Of a stretch of DNA of 19,192 nucleotides, positions 7,217 to 14,766 are shown in pieces. Each line of letters begins with the position of its first letter. Positions within the stretch are counted from its first letter, which is position 1. The stretch is from CAVDWX01 sp963612735 (GTDB lineage: Bacteria > Bacillota_I > Bacilli_A > RFN20 > CAG-826). A model generated the notes under the pieces. That model saw nothing but the letters and a program-made list of their open reading frames with translations. It was not told where the DNA came from and did no database searches. The position numbers were made by a program, and so were the translations under genes. The DNA lies in assembly GCA_963612735.1 (NCBI GenBank), contig CAVDWX010000038.1, forward strand, positions 1 through 19,192. The letters are read 5' to 3'.

Positions 7217-7659
7217 AAACTGTCCTCCAAAAAAGATATATCATTTCCTTTAAACATTAGTTCTCTTTTACTTTCATCTAAACGAGTAATCGTAAGAGAA
7301 ATAACACTATTAGGTAATAACTTATCAATATACATTGGCCATTCAATCATAGTTAATCCGTTTTCAATGCCGATAAATTCATCTAAGCCTATATCGGTAT
7401 TAACATCATCAAGTCGATAAGCATCGATATGAACAAGTGGTCGATCGCCTTTTAGATATAATTTCATAATATTAAAAGTGGGAGAAAGAACATTTTCATT
7501 AATGTGTAAGCCTTTCGCCACTCCCTTAACTAAAGCAGTTTTACCAACTCCTAAATCTCCATATAAAGCCACAACACTACCGCTAGGTAAAATAAGAGCA
7601 AGACGCTTTCCAATTTCTAACGTATCTTCATAAGAAGATGAAACAATAAACTTTTCCAT
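7213..7659 (-). CDS. tsaE: t6A synthesis ATPase TsaE
   Basis: An essential P-loop ATPase that binds TsaB-TsaD and drives turnover of the t6A complex. The 148 aa match the usual length. Visible are VVALYGDLGVGKT (Walker A, 34-41), LSPTFNI (59-64), the conserved HIDAYRL (77-83), and MIEWP as the acidic/Trp segment near the end. Older annotations call it YjeE, linked to cell-wall synthesis. Its TGA stop overlaps the tsaB ATG. GAGGAA lies just before its ATG. It lies 8 nt after the phosphatase gene. Confidence 0.95.
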   Translation of the reverse strand: MEKFIVSSSYEDTLEIGKRLALILPSGSVVALYGDLGVGKTALVKGVAKGLHINENVLSPTFNIMKLYLKGDRPLVHIDAYRLDDVNTDIGLDEFIGIENGLTMIEWPMYIDKLLPNSVISLTITRLDESKRELMFKGNDISFLEDSL

Positions 7660-7667
7660 ACATTCCT

Positions 7668-8222
7668 CTATAAAGATTCAGCATTCTTCTTTTTGTCAGT
7701 TTCATTAAGAAATTCGTCATATAAAGCGCGAATTTTCTCATCCACAAAAGGAAAAGTTCTCGCTTTCATCTTTTTAATTACTTCATTCATCTCATAATTT
7801 AAAACAATATTTAATTCTTCCGAATAATGATATGTTTCTTTATGACGTGAATATTCCTTTTCATCGAGTATTCTCATATCACCACTAGGAAATAATTTAG
7901 TGTCTAAATCATAATCAATGTATTTGACGCATTTACGATCAACAATAGAAGGAGAAGCGATATTGCAGTAATAGCAGATACCATCGTGTTTAAGCATGCA
8001 AATAACATTCCACCATTCCTTCTTAGAAAAAATAGTGACCGCTGGTTCTTTTGTAAACCAAGTCCTTCCATTAGTTTCAACAACCTTAGCGCGTTTTGTC
8101 GCTAAAATAAGGTAATCTTCATTATCTTCAAGAACATAGCCTCTATCCCAGTAGCGGTGTAAAGTTCCGTCATGTTTATAGCATTGAATAGTAATCCATT
8201 TTCCAATCAAAGAATAATTCAT
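7668..8222 (-). CDS. Nucleoside tri-/diphosphate phosphatase, YgaC/Ntdp family (DUF402)
   Basis: The 184-aa cytoplasmic protein resembles Bacillus YgaC and staphylococcal Ntdp, which hydrolyse nucleoside tri- and diphosphates. Motifs run in family order: YKHDGTLHR (15-23), GRTWFTKEPA (52-61), WWNVICML, YYCNIASP (84-91), YIDYDLD (101-107), and LDEKEY (119-124). The residues I recall as functional, Arg23 as proton donor and Asn87, Asp103, Asp105, Asp107, Asp120 and Glu123 as metal ligands, are all in place, so it should be active. The start lies 1 nt after the stop of the DUF3137-like gene. It lacks a Shine-Dalgarno sequence, which suggests reinitiation after that gene. Confidence 0.85.
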   Translation of the reverse strand: MNYSLIGKWITIQCYKHDGTLHRYWDRGYVLEDNEDYLILATKRAKVVETNGRTWFTKEPAVTIFSKKEWWNVICMLKHDGICYYCNIASPSIVDRKCVKYIDYDLDTKLFPSGDMRILDEKEYSRHKETYHYSEELNIVLNYEMNEVIKKMKARTFPFVDEKIRALYDEFLNETDKKKNAESL

Positions 8223-8223
8223 A

Positions 8224-9297
8224 TTATTTGTTAATAGTGTTAAATAAAGAAAGCATCGCTTTTAAATCTTGATTATACATAGAATGAGCATCATTTTTAT
8301 AAACGCTGTCAAAAGGTAAAGACACAACTGGATCATCATAAGATAAATAAATACCGGTATGACCTGCCCATATTACGATATTGATGCCCATTAAGAATTG
8401 ATTTAATGAATAAGATTTTAAAGTATCGATAACTTTATTAGGAATTCCTGCTTCCTTTAATGAAGAACCTTCTGCTCCATAAATCTTAAATGTATCACTA
8501 CTTCCTTCAAGCTCCACTAAGTCGCTTATATCATCGCAAGCATCAGTCACTTTTTCTTTTCTTATTGAAATAATAAATCGTCCCTCAAAATGTAATGAAT
8601 TAGGAATAGAAACGTATTTACCAATAAATGAGACTTCCTTTTTACGCTTTTCCGCAAGATGATACAAAGCCACTTCCGCTACTTTAAAATATAAAGAATT
8701 AGAATAAGTTCCAGTAATCACATTACGAGAACCAATATCAGTACAATTAGCAAAAACTCTATCGCTTAATAAAGTAGATAATTCCATCTTTTCTTCAGGA
8801 TAATATTTAACATTAGAATAGCAATTATCATTAAATGCTTCTCGATCAATTAAGGTAGTTCCTTCTTTAATATAGGCTTTGGTTTTGTTAGGGAATTTAT
8901 TTTTAAAGATAATGGAATAAACAATCATCGCTACTAAAACAAGACCCGCTAATACGTAACCAATAATTTTACAAACTTGTGGTTTTTGTACAATTAAAGC
9001 AAAACATCCGATAATAATAGCAACAGTAACAATCATCACGATATTAGAAATAAGTTTTGTTTTCTTATAATCTTTAAATAATTGTCCTCTTTTTTCTTCT
9101 ACTAAATCGACAATAGAAGAACCGGCTTCCAATTTCTCTAATTCAACATAAGAACATTCAACTTTTCCAGCACCTACATTCTCATCTAGTTCAACATTTT
9201 CATTTTCTGTTTCAGAACTAGTAACTTCATCTACTTTAGTTTCTTCAATTTGATTTTCATTTTCGTTTAATTCAACGTTTGGTTTTTCTTTTTCCAT
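8224..9297 (-). CDS. DUF3137-like membrane protein
   Basis: The 357-aa protein has an acidic, probably disordered N-terminus (1-60). After it comes a basic stretch (KDYKKTKL), two membrane segments (about 83-104 and 109-131), and a C-terminal soluble domain of about 220 residues that may lie in the cytoplasm. The C-terminal pattern (SLYFKVAEVALYHL, HFEGRFIISI, then YGAEG and VIWAGHTGIYLS) resembles DUF3137, a family without known function. That match is from memory of the family style and is tentative. GAGGT at 9305-9309 lies 7 nt before the ATG. It heads the run that leads into the phosphatase and t6A genes, and the next gene begins 1 nt after its stop. Confidence 0.72.
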   Translation of the reverse strand: MEKEKPNVELNENENQIEETKVDEVTSSETENENVELDENVGAGKVECSYVELEKLEAGSSIVDLVEEKRGQLFKDYKKTKLISNIVMIVTVAIIIGCFALIVQKPQVCKIIGYVLAGLVLVAMIVYSIIFKNKFPNKTKAYIKEGTTLIDREAFNDNCYSNVKYYPEEKMELSTLLSDRVFANCTDIGSRNVITGTYSNSLYFKVAEVALYHLAEKRKKEVSFIGKYVSIPNSLHFEGRFIISIRKEKVTDACDDISDLVELEGSSDTFKIYGAEGSSLKEAGIPNKVIDTLKSYSLNQFLMGINIVIWAGHTGIYLSYDDPVVSLPFDSVYKNDAHSMYNQDLKAMLSLFNTINK

Positions 9298-9331
9298 AAA
9301 TAAGACCTCGCTATTTATTAATATAACATAA

Positions 9332-9354
9332 AACCTCCCGTAAATAGAGAGGTT
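9332..9354 (-). terminator. Putative Rho-independent terminator after the thiT-like gene
   Basis: On the minus strand AACCTCTC pairs with GGGAGGTT (8 bp, one G-U pair) around the loop TATTTAC, and a U-rich stretch, TTATGTTATATT, follows. It lies 39 nt past the stop of the gene at 9394 and before the DUF3137-like gene, so it would separate two transcription units. The U-tract is imperfect. It is the only clear intergenic terminator-like hairpin I found in the window. Confidence 0.5.
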
Positions 9355-9393
9355 ATTATAAAAATAATAAGATATATTAAAAATCGAAAATAA

Positions 9394-10419
9394 TTAATTC
9401 TCTGTACCTATTCCTTCAGTTTTAACAGGATAACGCTCGTTAATAGTTTTAAGCGGTTTATATAGGAGCATGATAGCGATAACGGCGAATAATCCAGATA
9501 AAGGAATATAAACGGCATTATAGGATAACGCTCCAACGAAGCTAAGCCCGTAAATAAGCATAGAACTAACACAAGAACCAATAAATCTAATTAAAGTTGA
9601 GATAGTTCCAGCGAGAAGTATGAATAATTCACCTTCAATAAAAGAAGTTTTATCTCCAAAAATGATATTTTTAAATAATCCAAATATAGCAGCGGAACCA
9701 AATCCAATAAAATAATCAAAAGGATAAGTGACAAAGCCGTAACCATCAGTGGCACATGTCAATATTCCATAAATCAATCCGCCCGCGATCAATCCGTGAA
9801 GCGGTCCTCTTCTTAAGGCAATAATAAAAAGAGGTAACATTTGGAAATTAAATGAACCACCAGTGGGCCCAATTGGAATCTTGAACATATTAAGAACAAA
9901 GGCAAAGGCAATTAAAAGCCCATCTTCACAAATTGCTTTGATGTTATCACCATACTTTTTATTAGAGCAAGAAAGCGCAAAAAAGGACGAAACTAAACAA
10001 AACAAAATAGCAAGCCCTAATCCATAAGCGAATTCAACTTTTTTAAAATCAGGTATTAAATAGCTGCCAAAATAAGCAAATATATCTTTCTCAGCAAAAA
10101 GGAATAATATCGCAATTAAAGAAGCAAAAGCACTTATAACGGCAATATTTTCGTTGTTTTTAAGTTTTGGAAATAAATATAGAAGTGGCAATAACCCTCC
10201 AATTGCAATAAAACTTATGATAACAATAATAATCCAAATCTGAGTTATATTAGAATTGAATAAATCCCAGAGATGAACACTAACATTAGTTTTATCTCCA
10301 TTAACCTCTATTTTATAAATCAAATCTACTCCAAGAAGTGAAACAATGGCTAAAATAGCAAAAAATAAAGGTAAAAAATATCTAATCTTTTTGTAAACAT
10401 TATATATTTTCTCTTTCAT
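9394..10419 (-). CDS. ThiT-like thiamine ECF transporter S component with N-terminal membrane extension
   Basis: Probably the substrate-binding subunit for thiamine uptake, working with a shared ECF module encoded elsewhere. The C-terminal part (about 163-325) follows ThiT: GLLIAFAFVLNMFKIPIGPTG, GSFNFQMLPLFIIALRRG (188-205), an acidic-Tyr pair in YPFDYFIGFGSA, and TLIRFIGSCVSSMLIYG. The TPP riboswitch upstream supports thiamine. At 341 aa it is much longer than ThiT (about 180-200 aa). Residues 1-160 add about four hydrophobic segments (14-35, 58-82, 92-110, 130-150) that I cannot assign. From memory, ThiT carries a His after the Arg of the last motif and an Asn in a C-terminal YN. Here these positions read RFIGSC and VYI, so the pocket may be altered. 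Confidence 0.82.
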   Translation of the reverse strand: MKEKIYNVYKKIRYFLPLFFAILAIVSLLGVDLIYKIEVNGDKTNVSVHLWDLFNSNITQIWIIIVIISFIAIGGLLPLLYLFPKLKNNENIAVISAFASLIAILFLFAEKDIFAYFGSYLIPDFKKVEFAYGLGLAILFCLVSSFFALSCSNKKYGDNIKAICEDGLLIAFAFVLNMFKIPIGPTGGSFNFQMLPLFIIALRRGPLHGLIAGGLIYGILTCATDGYGFVTYPFDYFIGFGSAAIFGLFKNIIFGDKTSFIEGELFILLAGTISTLIRFIGSCVSSMLIYGLSFVGALSYNAVYIPLSGLFAVIAIMLLYKPLKTINERYPVKTEGIGTEN

Positions 10420-10426
10420 AAAAAAT

Positions 10427-10461
10427 CCTCCATGTCGGAGGCAATAAAAATATCTACCTCC
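10427..10461 (-). promoter_or_regulatory. Riboswitch expression platform: GGAGG / CCUCC / GGAGG switch over the thiT Shine-Dalgarno
   Basis: On the minus strand the 3' end of the TPP aptamer contains GGAGG (10461-10457), followed by CCUCC (10441-10437) and then the Shine-Dalgarno GGAGG (10431-10427), 7 nt before the ATG. CCUCC can pair with either GGAGG. With TPP bound, the first GGAGG should be held in the aptamer (P4, ACCU with AGGU), so CCUCC would fold onto the Shine-Dalgarno with a 5-nt loop. Without TPP, CCUCC would pair upstream and free it. This predicts translational OFF control. The segments are visible; the mechanism is inference. Confidence 0.7.
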
Positions 10462-10538
10462 GCTAGCATTACCTAGATCAGGTCCCGTCGAGTTCTAACT
10501 AAACTCCTCTCAGCCCCATTCGTGAAGCTCCGGTCAAT
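10449..10538 (-). ncRNA. TPP (THI-box) riboswitch aptamer
   Basis: On the minus strand the two THI-box consensus blocks are present: GGGGCUGAGAGGAG at 10517-10504 and ACCUGAUCUAGGUAAUGCUA (continuing GCG) at 10483-10461. CUAG/CUAG of the P5 stem and ACCU/AGGU of P4 can pair, and GCUUC/GGGGC can form P3. GAGUU and AACUC between the blocks can form an extra hairpin. Ends are approximate because P1 was not folded. It precedes the ThiT-like gene and senses thiamine pyrophosphate. Confidence 0.95.
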
Positions 10539-10542
10539 GATT

Positions 10543-10571
10543 ATTATATGTTTCCTCAATACGACTAGCAA
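10543..10571 (-). promoter_or_regulatory. Sigma-A promoter of the riboswitch-thiT transcript
   Basis: On the minus strand TTGCTA (10571-10566), a 17-nt spacer and a perfect TATAAT (10548-10543) are followed 5-8 nt later by the first bases of the TPP aptamer. The -35 lies 6 nt past the stop codon of the uracil-DNA glycosylase gene. It is the best promoter in the window and belongs to a gene with a long leader. Confidence 0.8.
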
Positions 10572-10576
10572 TAATT

Positions 10577-11248
10577 TTAGCGATACCAGGTTATTTTTTT
10601 AACGCTATGAGAAGATAAATATTCATTTGCTTGAATAAAAATTCCACTATTAAACCATTTGCCGTGCATCACTGATAAGGGAGACGGATGAATAGATTCA
10701 ATAATTAGATGATTAGGATTAGTTAAATATCTTTTTAATTTTTTAGCTTCATTGCCCCAAAGCATAAATACGATTGGATGACTAGCTTTATCTAACATTG
10801 AAAGTATATCCTTAATTAGTTCCTTATATTCTTTAATATTGTGCGAAAGTGGTTGATGTTCTCTAACTGAAAGAATGGTATTGAGTAAAAGAACGCCTTG
10901 CTCAGCTAAATAAGTTAAGTCTCCGTTACTTTTATCAATGCTAACATGATATTCATATTCAATTTCTTTATAAATATTGACTAATGAAGGTGGCACTTTA
11001 ACCCCTTTCGGTACGGAAAAAGATAATCCCATTGCTTGGTGCTTTTCATGATATGGATCTTGTCCAATTATTACAGCCTTGACATCTTGTAATGGAGTTA
11101 AATTAAAAGCATTGAAATATAAATCTCTTGGCGGATAGATGACATGATTTTTATATTCTTCAGATAAAAAATGCATGAGATTGATATAATAGTCCTTTTC
11201 ACTAAGAGAAGCGAAAAATTCATCCCAAGAAGTTATTTCATTATTCAT
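10577..11248 (-). CDS. ung: Uracil-DNA glycosylase (family 1)
   Basis: Removes uracil from DNA to start base-excision repair, in the cytoplasm. At 223 aa it is close to the E. coli enzyme (about 229). The water-activating motif GQDPYH is at 62-67 with Asp64. LSFSVP (75-80), LLLNTILSVRE (120-130), VFMLWGNEAKKL (160-171) and the leucine loop HPSPLS (187-192, His187) follow. The catalytic Asp and His fall at the same numbers as in E. coli UNG. It is divergent from the first glycosyltransferase gene with a 56-nt gap. No Shine-Dalgarno sequence is visible, but TAAAAT lies exactly 6 nt before the ATG. The downstream thiT unit has its own promoter. Confidence 0.96.
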   Translation of the reverse strand: MNNEITSWDEFFASLSEKDYYINLMHFLSEEYKNHVIYPPRDLYFNAFNLTPLQDVKAVIIGQDPYHEKHQAMGLSFSVPKGVKVPPSLVNIYKEIEYEYHVSIDKSNGDLTYLAEQGVLLLNTILSVREHQPLSHNIKEYKELIKDILSMLDKASHPIVFMLWGNEAKKLKRYLTNPNHLIIESIHPSPLSVMHGKWFNSGIFIQANEYLSSHSVKKITWYR

Positions 11249-11254
11249 GAAAAT

Positions 11255-11260
11255 ATTTTA
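11255..11260 (-). promoter_or_regulatory. Putative -10 element of ung (leaderless type)
   Basis: Minus-strand TAAAAT is followed by ATTTTC (6 nt) and the ATG at 11248. A weak -35 candidate, TTTATC, lies at 11278-11283 with a 17-nt spacer. The layout is almost identical to that of the gene at 1345 (TAAAAT, ATTTTT, ATG). Confidence 0.5.
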
Positions 11261-11292
11261 CTTTTTTCTCATCATTAGATAAAGAAGATAGT

Positions 11293-11298
11293 TATAAT
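11293..11298 (+). promoter_or_regulatory. Putative -10 element of the first glycosyltransferase gene (leaderless type)
   Basis: A perfect TATAAT is followed by GTCTAC (6 nt) and the ATG at 11305. There is no Shine-Dalgarno sequence. The -35 region would interlock with that of the divergent ung promoter. Confidence 0.55.
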
Positions 11299-11304
11299 GT
11301 CTAC

Positions 11305-12399
11305 ATGAAAATTTTAATTGTTTTCAACCATCCCGCTCCATACAAAGTACGCGGATTTAATGAGCTAGCTAAATATGTTGATTTAGACGTCATCTTTGAA
11401 AGAAAAAGCGCTAAAGATAGGTCTAAAGATTTTTATAATTATTTAGATTTTAAATTCAATGCCATCTTCTTAAAAAGAGGTGCTTTTGGAAATGAAAACT
11501 CAAATACTAATGAGCTCAAAAAATATTTAAAAAAACACCATCAAAAATATGACTTAATTATCATGAATGGTTATTCTCAAATTACAGAGATGAAAGCAAT
11601 TAAATATCTAAATAAAAATAACATTAAATTCGCCCTTATGATTAACGGTGGCGTCATTAAAAAAGAAAACTTTATTAAACGCAAAATCAAAAAGAAATTT
11701 ATCTCATCTGCGTATGCTTATTTATCACCATGTTTAGCAGCGGATGAATATCTTTTATATTATGGAGCAAATAAAGATAAAATTTATCATTACCCATATA
11801 GCACATTTTATGATGAGGATATTTTAACTAAACCTTTAAGCAAACAAGAAAAAGAATTAATAAGACAAAAGCATCATTTACCAAACGGAAAAATAATTAT
11901 GACATCCGCTCAATTTATTGAAAGAAAAAATAATCTCTTTTTGATTTCACTATTTAAATATAGAAAAGAGACCCTTTTATTAATAGGTTCTGGCCATGAA
12001 AAAGAAAAATATAATGATTATATTAAAAATAATTATATGAAAAATGTAATCGTTATCGATTTTTTAAAACGCGATGAATTATTTGAAATAATGAAATGTG
12101 TAGATGGTTTTATCACTCTATCAAAAGAAGATATTTTTGGTCATACCACCTTAGAAGCAATGGCAAATGGCTTACCCGTTATATCTAGTGTTAATGTTAT
12201 CAGTTCAAAAGAATATATCAACGGAAAAAACGGCTATCTAGTTCATTTAGATGACATCGATGAAATTAATCGTGCTTTAGATAATTTAAAATATGACGTT
12301 CAAAGTCTTTTTGCTTTAAAATGTGCAAAAGAAAATACCATTAATAAAACCGGATATAATCTATATTTAGATATTAAGGATATAACAAAATGCGAATAA
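11305..12399 (+). CDS. GT4-like (GT-B fold) glycosyltransferase
   Basis: The 364-aa enzyme probably adds a sugar from a nucleotide-sugar donor to a lipid-linked glycan on the cytoplasmic face of the membrane. The N-terminal acceptor domain starts MKILIVFNHPAPYKVRGF. The C-terminal donor domain contains TSAQFIERKNN (200-210), LLLIGSG and the family region SKEDIFGHTTLEAMANGLPV (273-292). In GT4 enzymes this region holds E-x7-E; here Asp276 replaces the first Glu (D-x7-E284), although Glu275 is adjacent. Donor and acceptor cannot be told. It is the first gene of a two-gene plus-strand unit and overlaps the next gene by 10 nt. Confidence 0.88.
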   Translation: MKILIVFNHPAPYKVRGFNELAKYVDLDVIFERKSAKDRSKDFYNYLDFKFNAIFLKRGAFGNENSNTNELKKYLKKHHQKYDLIIMNGYSQITEMKAIKYLNKNNIKFALMINGGVIKKENFIKRKIKKKFISSAYAYLSPCLAADEYLLYYGANKDKIYHYPYSTFYDEDILTKPLSKQEKELIRQKHHLPNGKIIMTSAQFIERKNNLFLISLFKYRKETLLLIGSGHEKEKYNDYIKNNYMKNVIVIDFLKRDELFEIMKCVDGFITLSKEDIFGHTTLEAMANGLPVISSVNVISSKEYINGKNGYLVHLDDIDEINRALDNLKYDVQSLFALKCAKENTINKTGYNLYLDIKDITKCE

Positions 12400-13541
12400 T
12401 ATATTTCACCACTGCTTTAGATAAAAAAGATTATAAAGAATATGCTAAATATTGGAAAATATCGCCTAATCCATCTAATCAAAATTTTCATAATAAATTG
12501 ATTCGCTCATTAGCTATTAATAATAAAATAGATGTTATTTCAATACGCCCATTCTCTAAAAAATTAGTATCGCTTAAAAGATTGAAGAAAAAAGTAAACG
12601 TAATAGAAAATATTACCTGGCATTATCTCTGGATAAATAAAGGGAAACTAAGTCGCTTTTTTTCAATACAAAATCAAGCTCTACAAATCGTAAAATCAAT
12701 AAAAGAAGACGCTATTATTTTAACCGACACAATTAATCCGAATGTCTTATATAATGCGACTAGAATTGGTAAAAAAAGACATCTAAAAGTGATTGGAATA
12801 TGTACAGATTCTCCTTCTAATATCACTAATACATCACGATCATACACCTTATTAATTCTTAAGCTTGCTAAAGATTTATCTGGTTATATATCCTTAACCA
12901 CTGGATTAAACAATTTATTTAATGAACAAGAAAAGCCTTCATTAATCATCGAAGGTCTCGTTGATAAAGATATAACGTATAATAACAAAAACATATACGG
13001 AGATTATCTCTTTTTTGGAGGAGCACTTTTACCTCGATACGGTGTCTATAATTTAATAGAAGCCTTCAAAAAACTATCTAAAACTGACTTAAAACTATTA
13101 ATTTGTGGTCACCATGGTGATGAAATAAAATTAAAAGAAGCCATCCAAGATAATCCAAATATCATCTATTTAGGAACGCTTGATGTCGATACTGTTTTAG
13201 ATTTAGAAAGTAAAGCTATCGCTAATATCAATCCTCGTCCATATTCAGAAGATTTAGATCGATATTCTATCCCTTCAAAGACTCTAGAATATTTTGCAAG
13301 CGGGAAGCCAACCATCAGTGTTAAAAATACTAAACTAATGAAAAACTTTTCCGATTACGCTATATGGTTAAAGGGAGGAGACATAGATTCATTATATAAT
13401 GGAATTAACCTTCTTTTAAATTTGACAAAACAAAATCAAAACGAAATTGCCAAAAAGGCAAAAGAACAAGTATATAAATTATATTCATTAGAAGCTGTGA
13501 ATAAGAAATTAAACGACTTCTTATCGACATTTATTGATTAA
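12390..13541 (+). CDS. GT4-like glycosyltransferase
   Basis: The 383-aa GT-B type enzyme probably acts in the same glycan pathway as its neighbours. The N-terminal half (MRIIYFTTALDKKD, ILTDTINPNVLYNA, VIGICTDSPSN) is divergent. The C-terminal half carries YLFFGGALLPRYGVYNLIEAF (206-226), LLICGHHGD, INPRPY (280-285) and SIPSKTLEYFASGKP (293-307). The last is the usual donor-site segment with Glu300. AAGGAT lies inside the previous gene, 9 nt before the ATG. Its last 21 bases overlap the 3' end of the opposite-strand glycosyltransferase gene. Confidence 0.86.
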   Translation: MRIIYFTTALDKKDYKEYAKYWKISPNPSNQNFHNKLIRSLAINNKIDVISIRPFSKKLVSLKRLKKKVNVIENITWHYLWINKGKLSRFFSIQNQALQIVKSIKEDAIILTDTINPNVLYNATRIGKKRHLKVIGICTDSPSNITNTSRSYTLLILKLAKDLSGYISLTTGLNNLFNEQEKPSLIIEGLVDKDITYNNKNIYGDYLFFGGALLPRYGVYNLIEAFKKLSKTDLKLLICGHHGDEIKLKEAIQDNPNIIYLGTLDVDTVLDLESKAIANINPRPYSEDLDRYSIPSKTLEYFASGKPTISVKNTKLMKNFSDYAIWLKGGDIDSLYNGINLLLNLTKQNQNEIAKKAKEQVYKLYSLEAVNKKLNDFLSTFID

Positions 13542-14708
13542 ATAAGCGTTTAATTCATCAACAATCTTTTCAGTTGAAAAATGTTTTCGATAATAAATAG
13601 CGTTATTTAATCCTAAAGTTTCTTTTTCTTGTTTAGTTAACGAAGCTAAATATAATATGGCGTCTTTGATACTCTCGGGATTAGCTTCAGCAATAATGCC
13701 GCCCTTCGATGCTTCAAGTACTTCTTTTCCATCGCCTTGTAAAACCCCTAATATTGGTTTTTGAAAAGCCATCGACATCATCAATTTATTTGGAATGGTC
13801 TTACCAACTGTACCACTACCTTCTAAAGAAACATATAAAGCATCAGCGCTTTTAAAATAAGAAGCAGCATATTTAGCGGGAATTGGTCCATGATATATAA
13901 CATTATCTTCAAGATGATATTCTTTAATTAATTTTATTAGTTTTTCACTCATCGGACCCATTCCTATAATATGAAAATAAATGGATTTATCATTAATTAG
14001 TTTCATGCTTTGAGGAATAAGGGGAATGAGTTGAATAATTCCTAAATTACCGCAGTAAAGAATATGGAATCCTTCTTTAAATAAGATAGGTTTGGCATCG
14101 CTAGATTCTATTAAAGAAGGTTGTGGTAAAAATGATAAATTATCAGTTGGCAATTTTAAGACCTTATCGAAATAATCTTTATAAGAAGGCGATCCAATAA
14201 AGATATGATCAGCGTGAGAATATAAAGCTCTGCTCCATTTATATAAAATCATATATGCTAAGGAATTCTTTCTAATAGCGTGGGTAACAAGTGTTGATTC
14301 AGGCCATAAATCTACACAGTGAACTATATGAGGGACATGGTGTTTCTTTTTATATAAATTCCCAGCCGCTAATATGGTAACCGGTGAAAGAGAAAGCGAA
14401 TAAACAGCATCATATTTTGTATGGCAATGTCTTATCCACATCTTTGAATTAAACCAAAAAGATAAATAATTAAAAACAATCGATAGTCGATTTTTCTTGC
14501 GCGGAAAAAGATTGACTCGATGAACAACCACACCGTTAATTATTTCTTTTTTAATATGTTTATATTCAGGAAGAAGATGATCGAATCCATAATTTGGTTT
14601 ACCTGTTAAAACCTCAACATCATGACCAAGAGTCACTAAACGTTCGGCGAATTTATAAATAACGCAATTCTCTGGATAATATAATTGGCAAACCATCAAA
14701 AGCTTCAT
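13521..14708 (-). CDS. WbuB-like GT4 glycosyltransferase
   Basis: The 395-aa enzyme most resembles the WbuB/colanic-acid type of GT4 enzymes, which add sugars (often amino sugars) to undecaprenyl-linked intermediates. Visible are the N-terminal MVCQLYYPENCVIYKFAERL, GHDVEVLTGKPNYG (28-41), DLWPES (133-138, characteristic of this group), YCGNLGIIQ (218-226), HIIGMGPM and GTVGKTIPNKLMMSMAFQKP (299-318). It stands alone on the minus strand between plus-strand polysaccharide genes. It is divergent from the flippase gene and converges with the previous glycosyltransferase gene. TATAAT lies exactly 6 nt before its ATG, with no Shine-Dalgarno sequence. The sugar specificity is unknown. Confidence 0.9.
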   Translation of the reverse strand: MKLLMVCQLYYPENCVIYKFAERLVTLGHDVEVLTGKPNYGFDHLLPEYKHIKKEIINGVVVHRVNLFPRKKNRLSIVFNYLSFWFNSKMWIRHCHTKYDAVYSLSLSPVTILAAGNLYKKKHHVPHIVHCVDLWPESTLVTHAIRKNSLAYMILYKWSRALYSHADHIFIGSPSYKDYFDKVLKLPTDNLSFLPQPSLIESSDAKPILFKEGFHILYCGNLGIIQLIPLIPQSMKLINDKSIYFHIIGMGPMSEKLIKLIKEYHLEDNVIYHGPIPAKYAASYFKSADALYVSLEGSGTVGKTIPNKLMMSMAFQKPILGVLQGDGKEVLEASKGGIIAEANPESIKDAILYLASLTKQEKETLGLNNAIYYRKHFSTEKIVDELNAYLINKCR

Positions 14709-14714
14709 AGACTG

Positions 14715-14720
14715 ATTATA
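14715..14720 (-). promoter_or_regulatory. Putative -10 element of the WbuB-like gene (leaderless type)
   Basis: Minus-strand TATAAT is followed by CAGTCT (6 nt) and the ATG at 14708. The candidate -35 ATGAAA (14738-14743, 17-nt spacer, 4 of 6 consensus matches) shares bases with the candidate -35 of the divergent flippase gene. Confidence 0.6.
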
Positions 14721-14760
14721 GAAAATAAATATGATATTTTCATTATAAATAATGATAAAG

Positions 14761-14766
14761 TATTAT
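14761..14766 (+). promoter_or_regulatory. Putative -10 element of the flippase gene (very short or no leader)
   Basis: TATTAT lies 4 nt before the ATG at 14771. TTTTCA at 14737-14742 (18-nt spacer, 4 of 6 matches) is a possible -35. The distance to the ATG is shorter than at the other genes, so this one is less certain. Confidence 0.4.

Noticed and set aside
10488..10508. GAGTT/AACTC hairpin in the thiT leader considered as a terminator
   Set aside because: It lies inside the TPP aptamer between its two conserved blocks and has no U-tract, so it is a variable aptamer stem.
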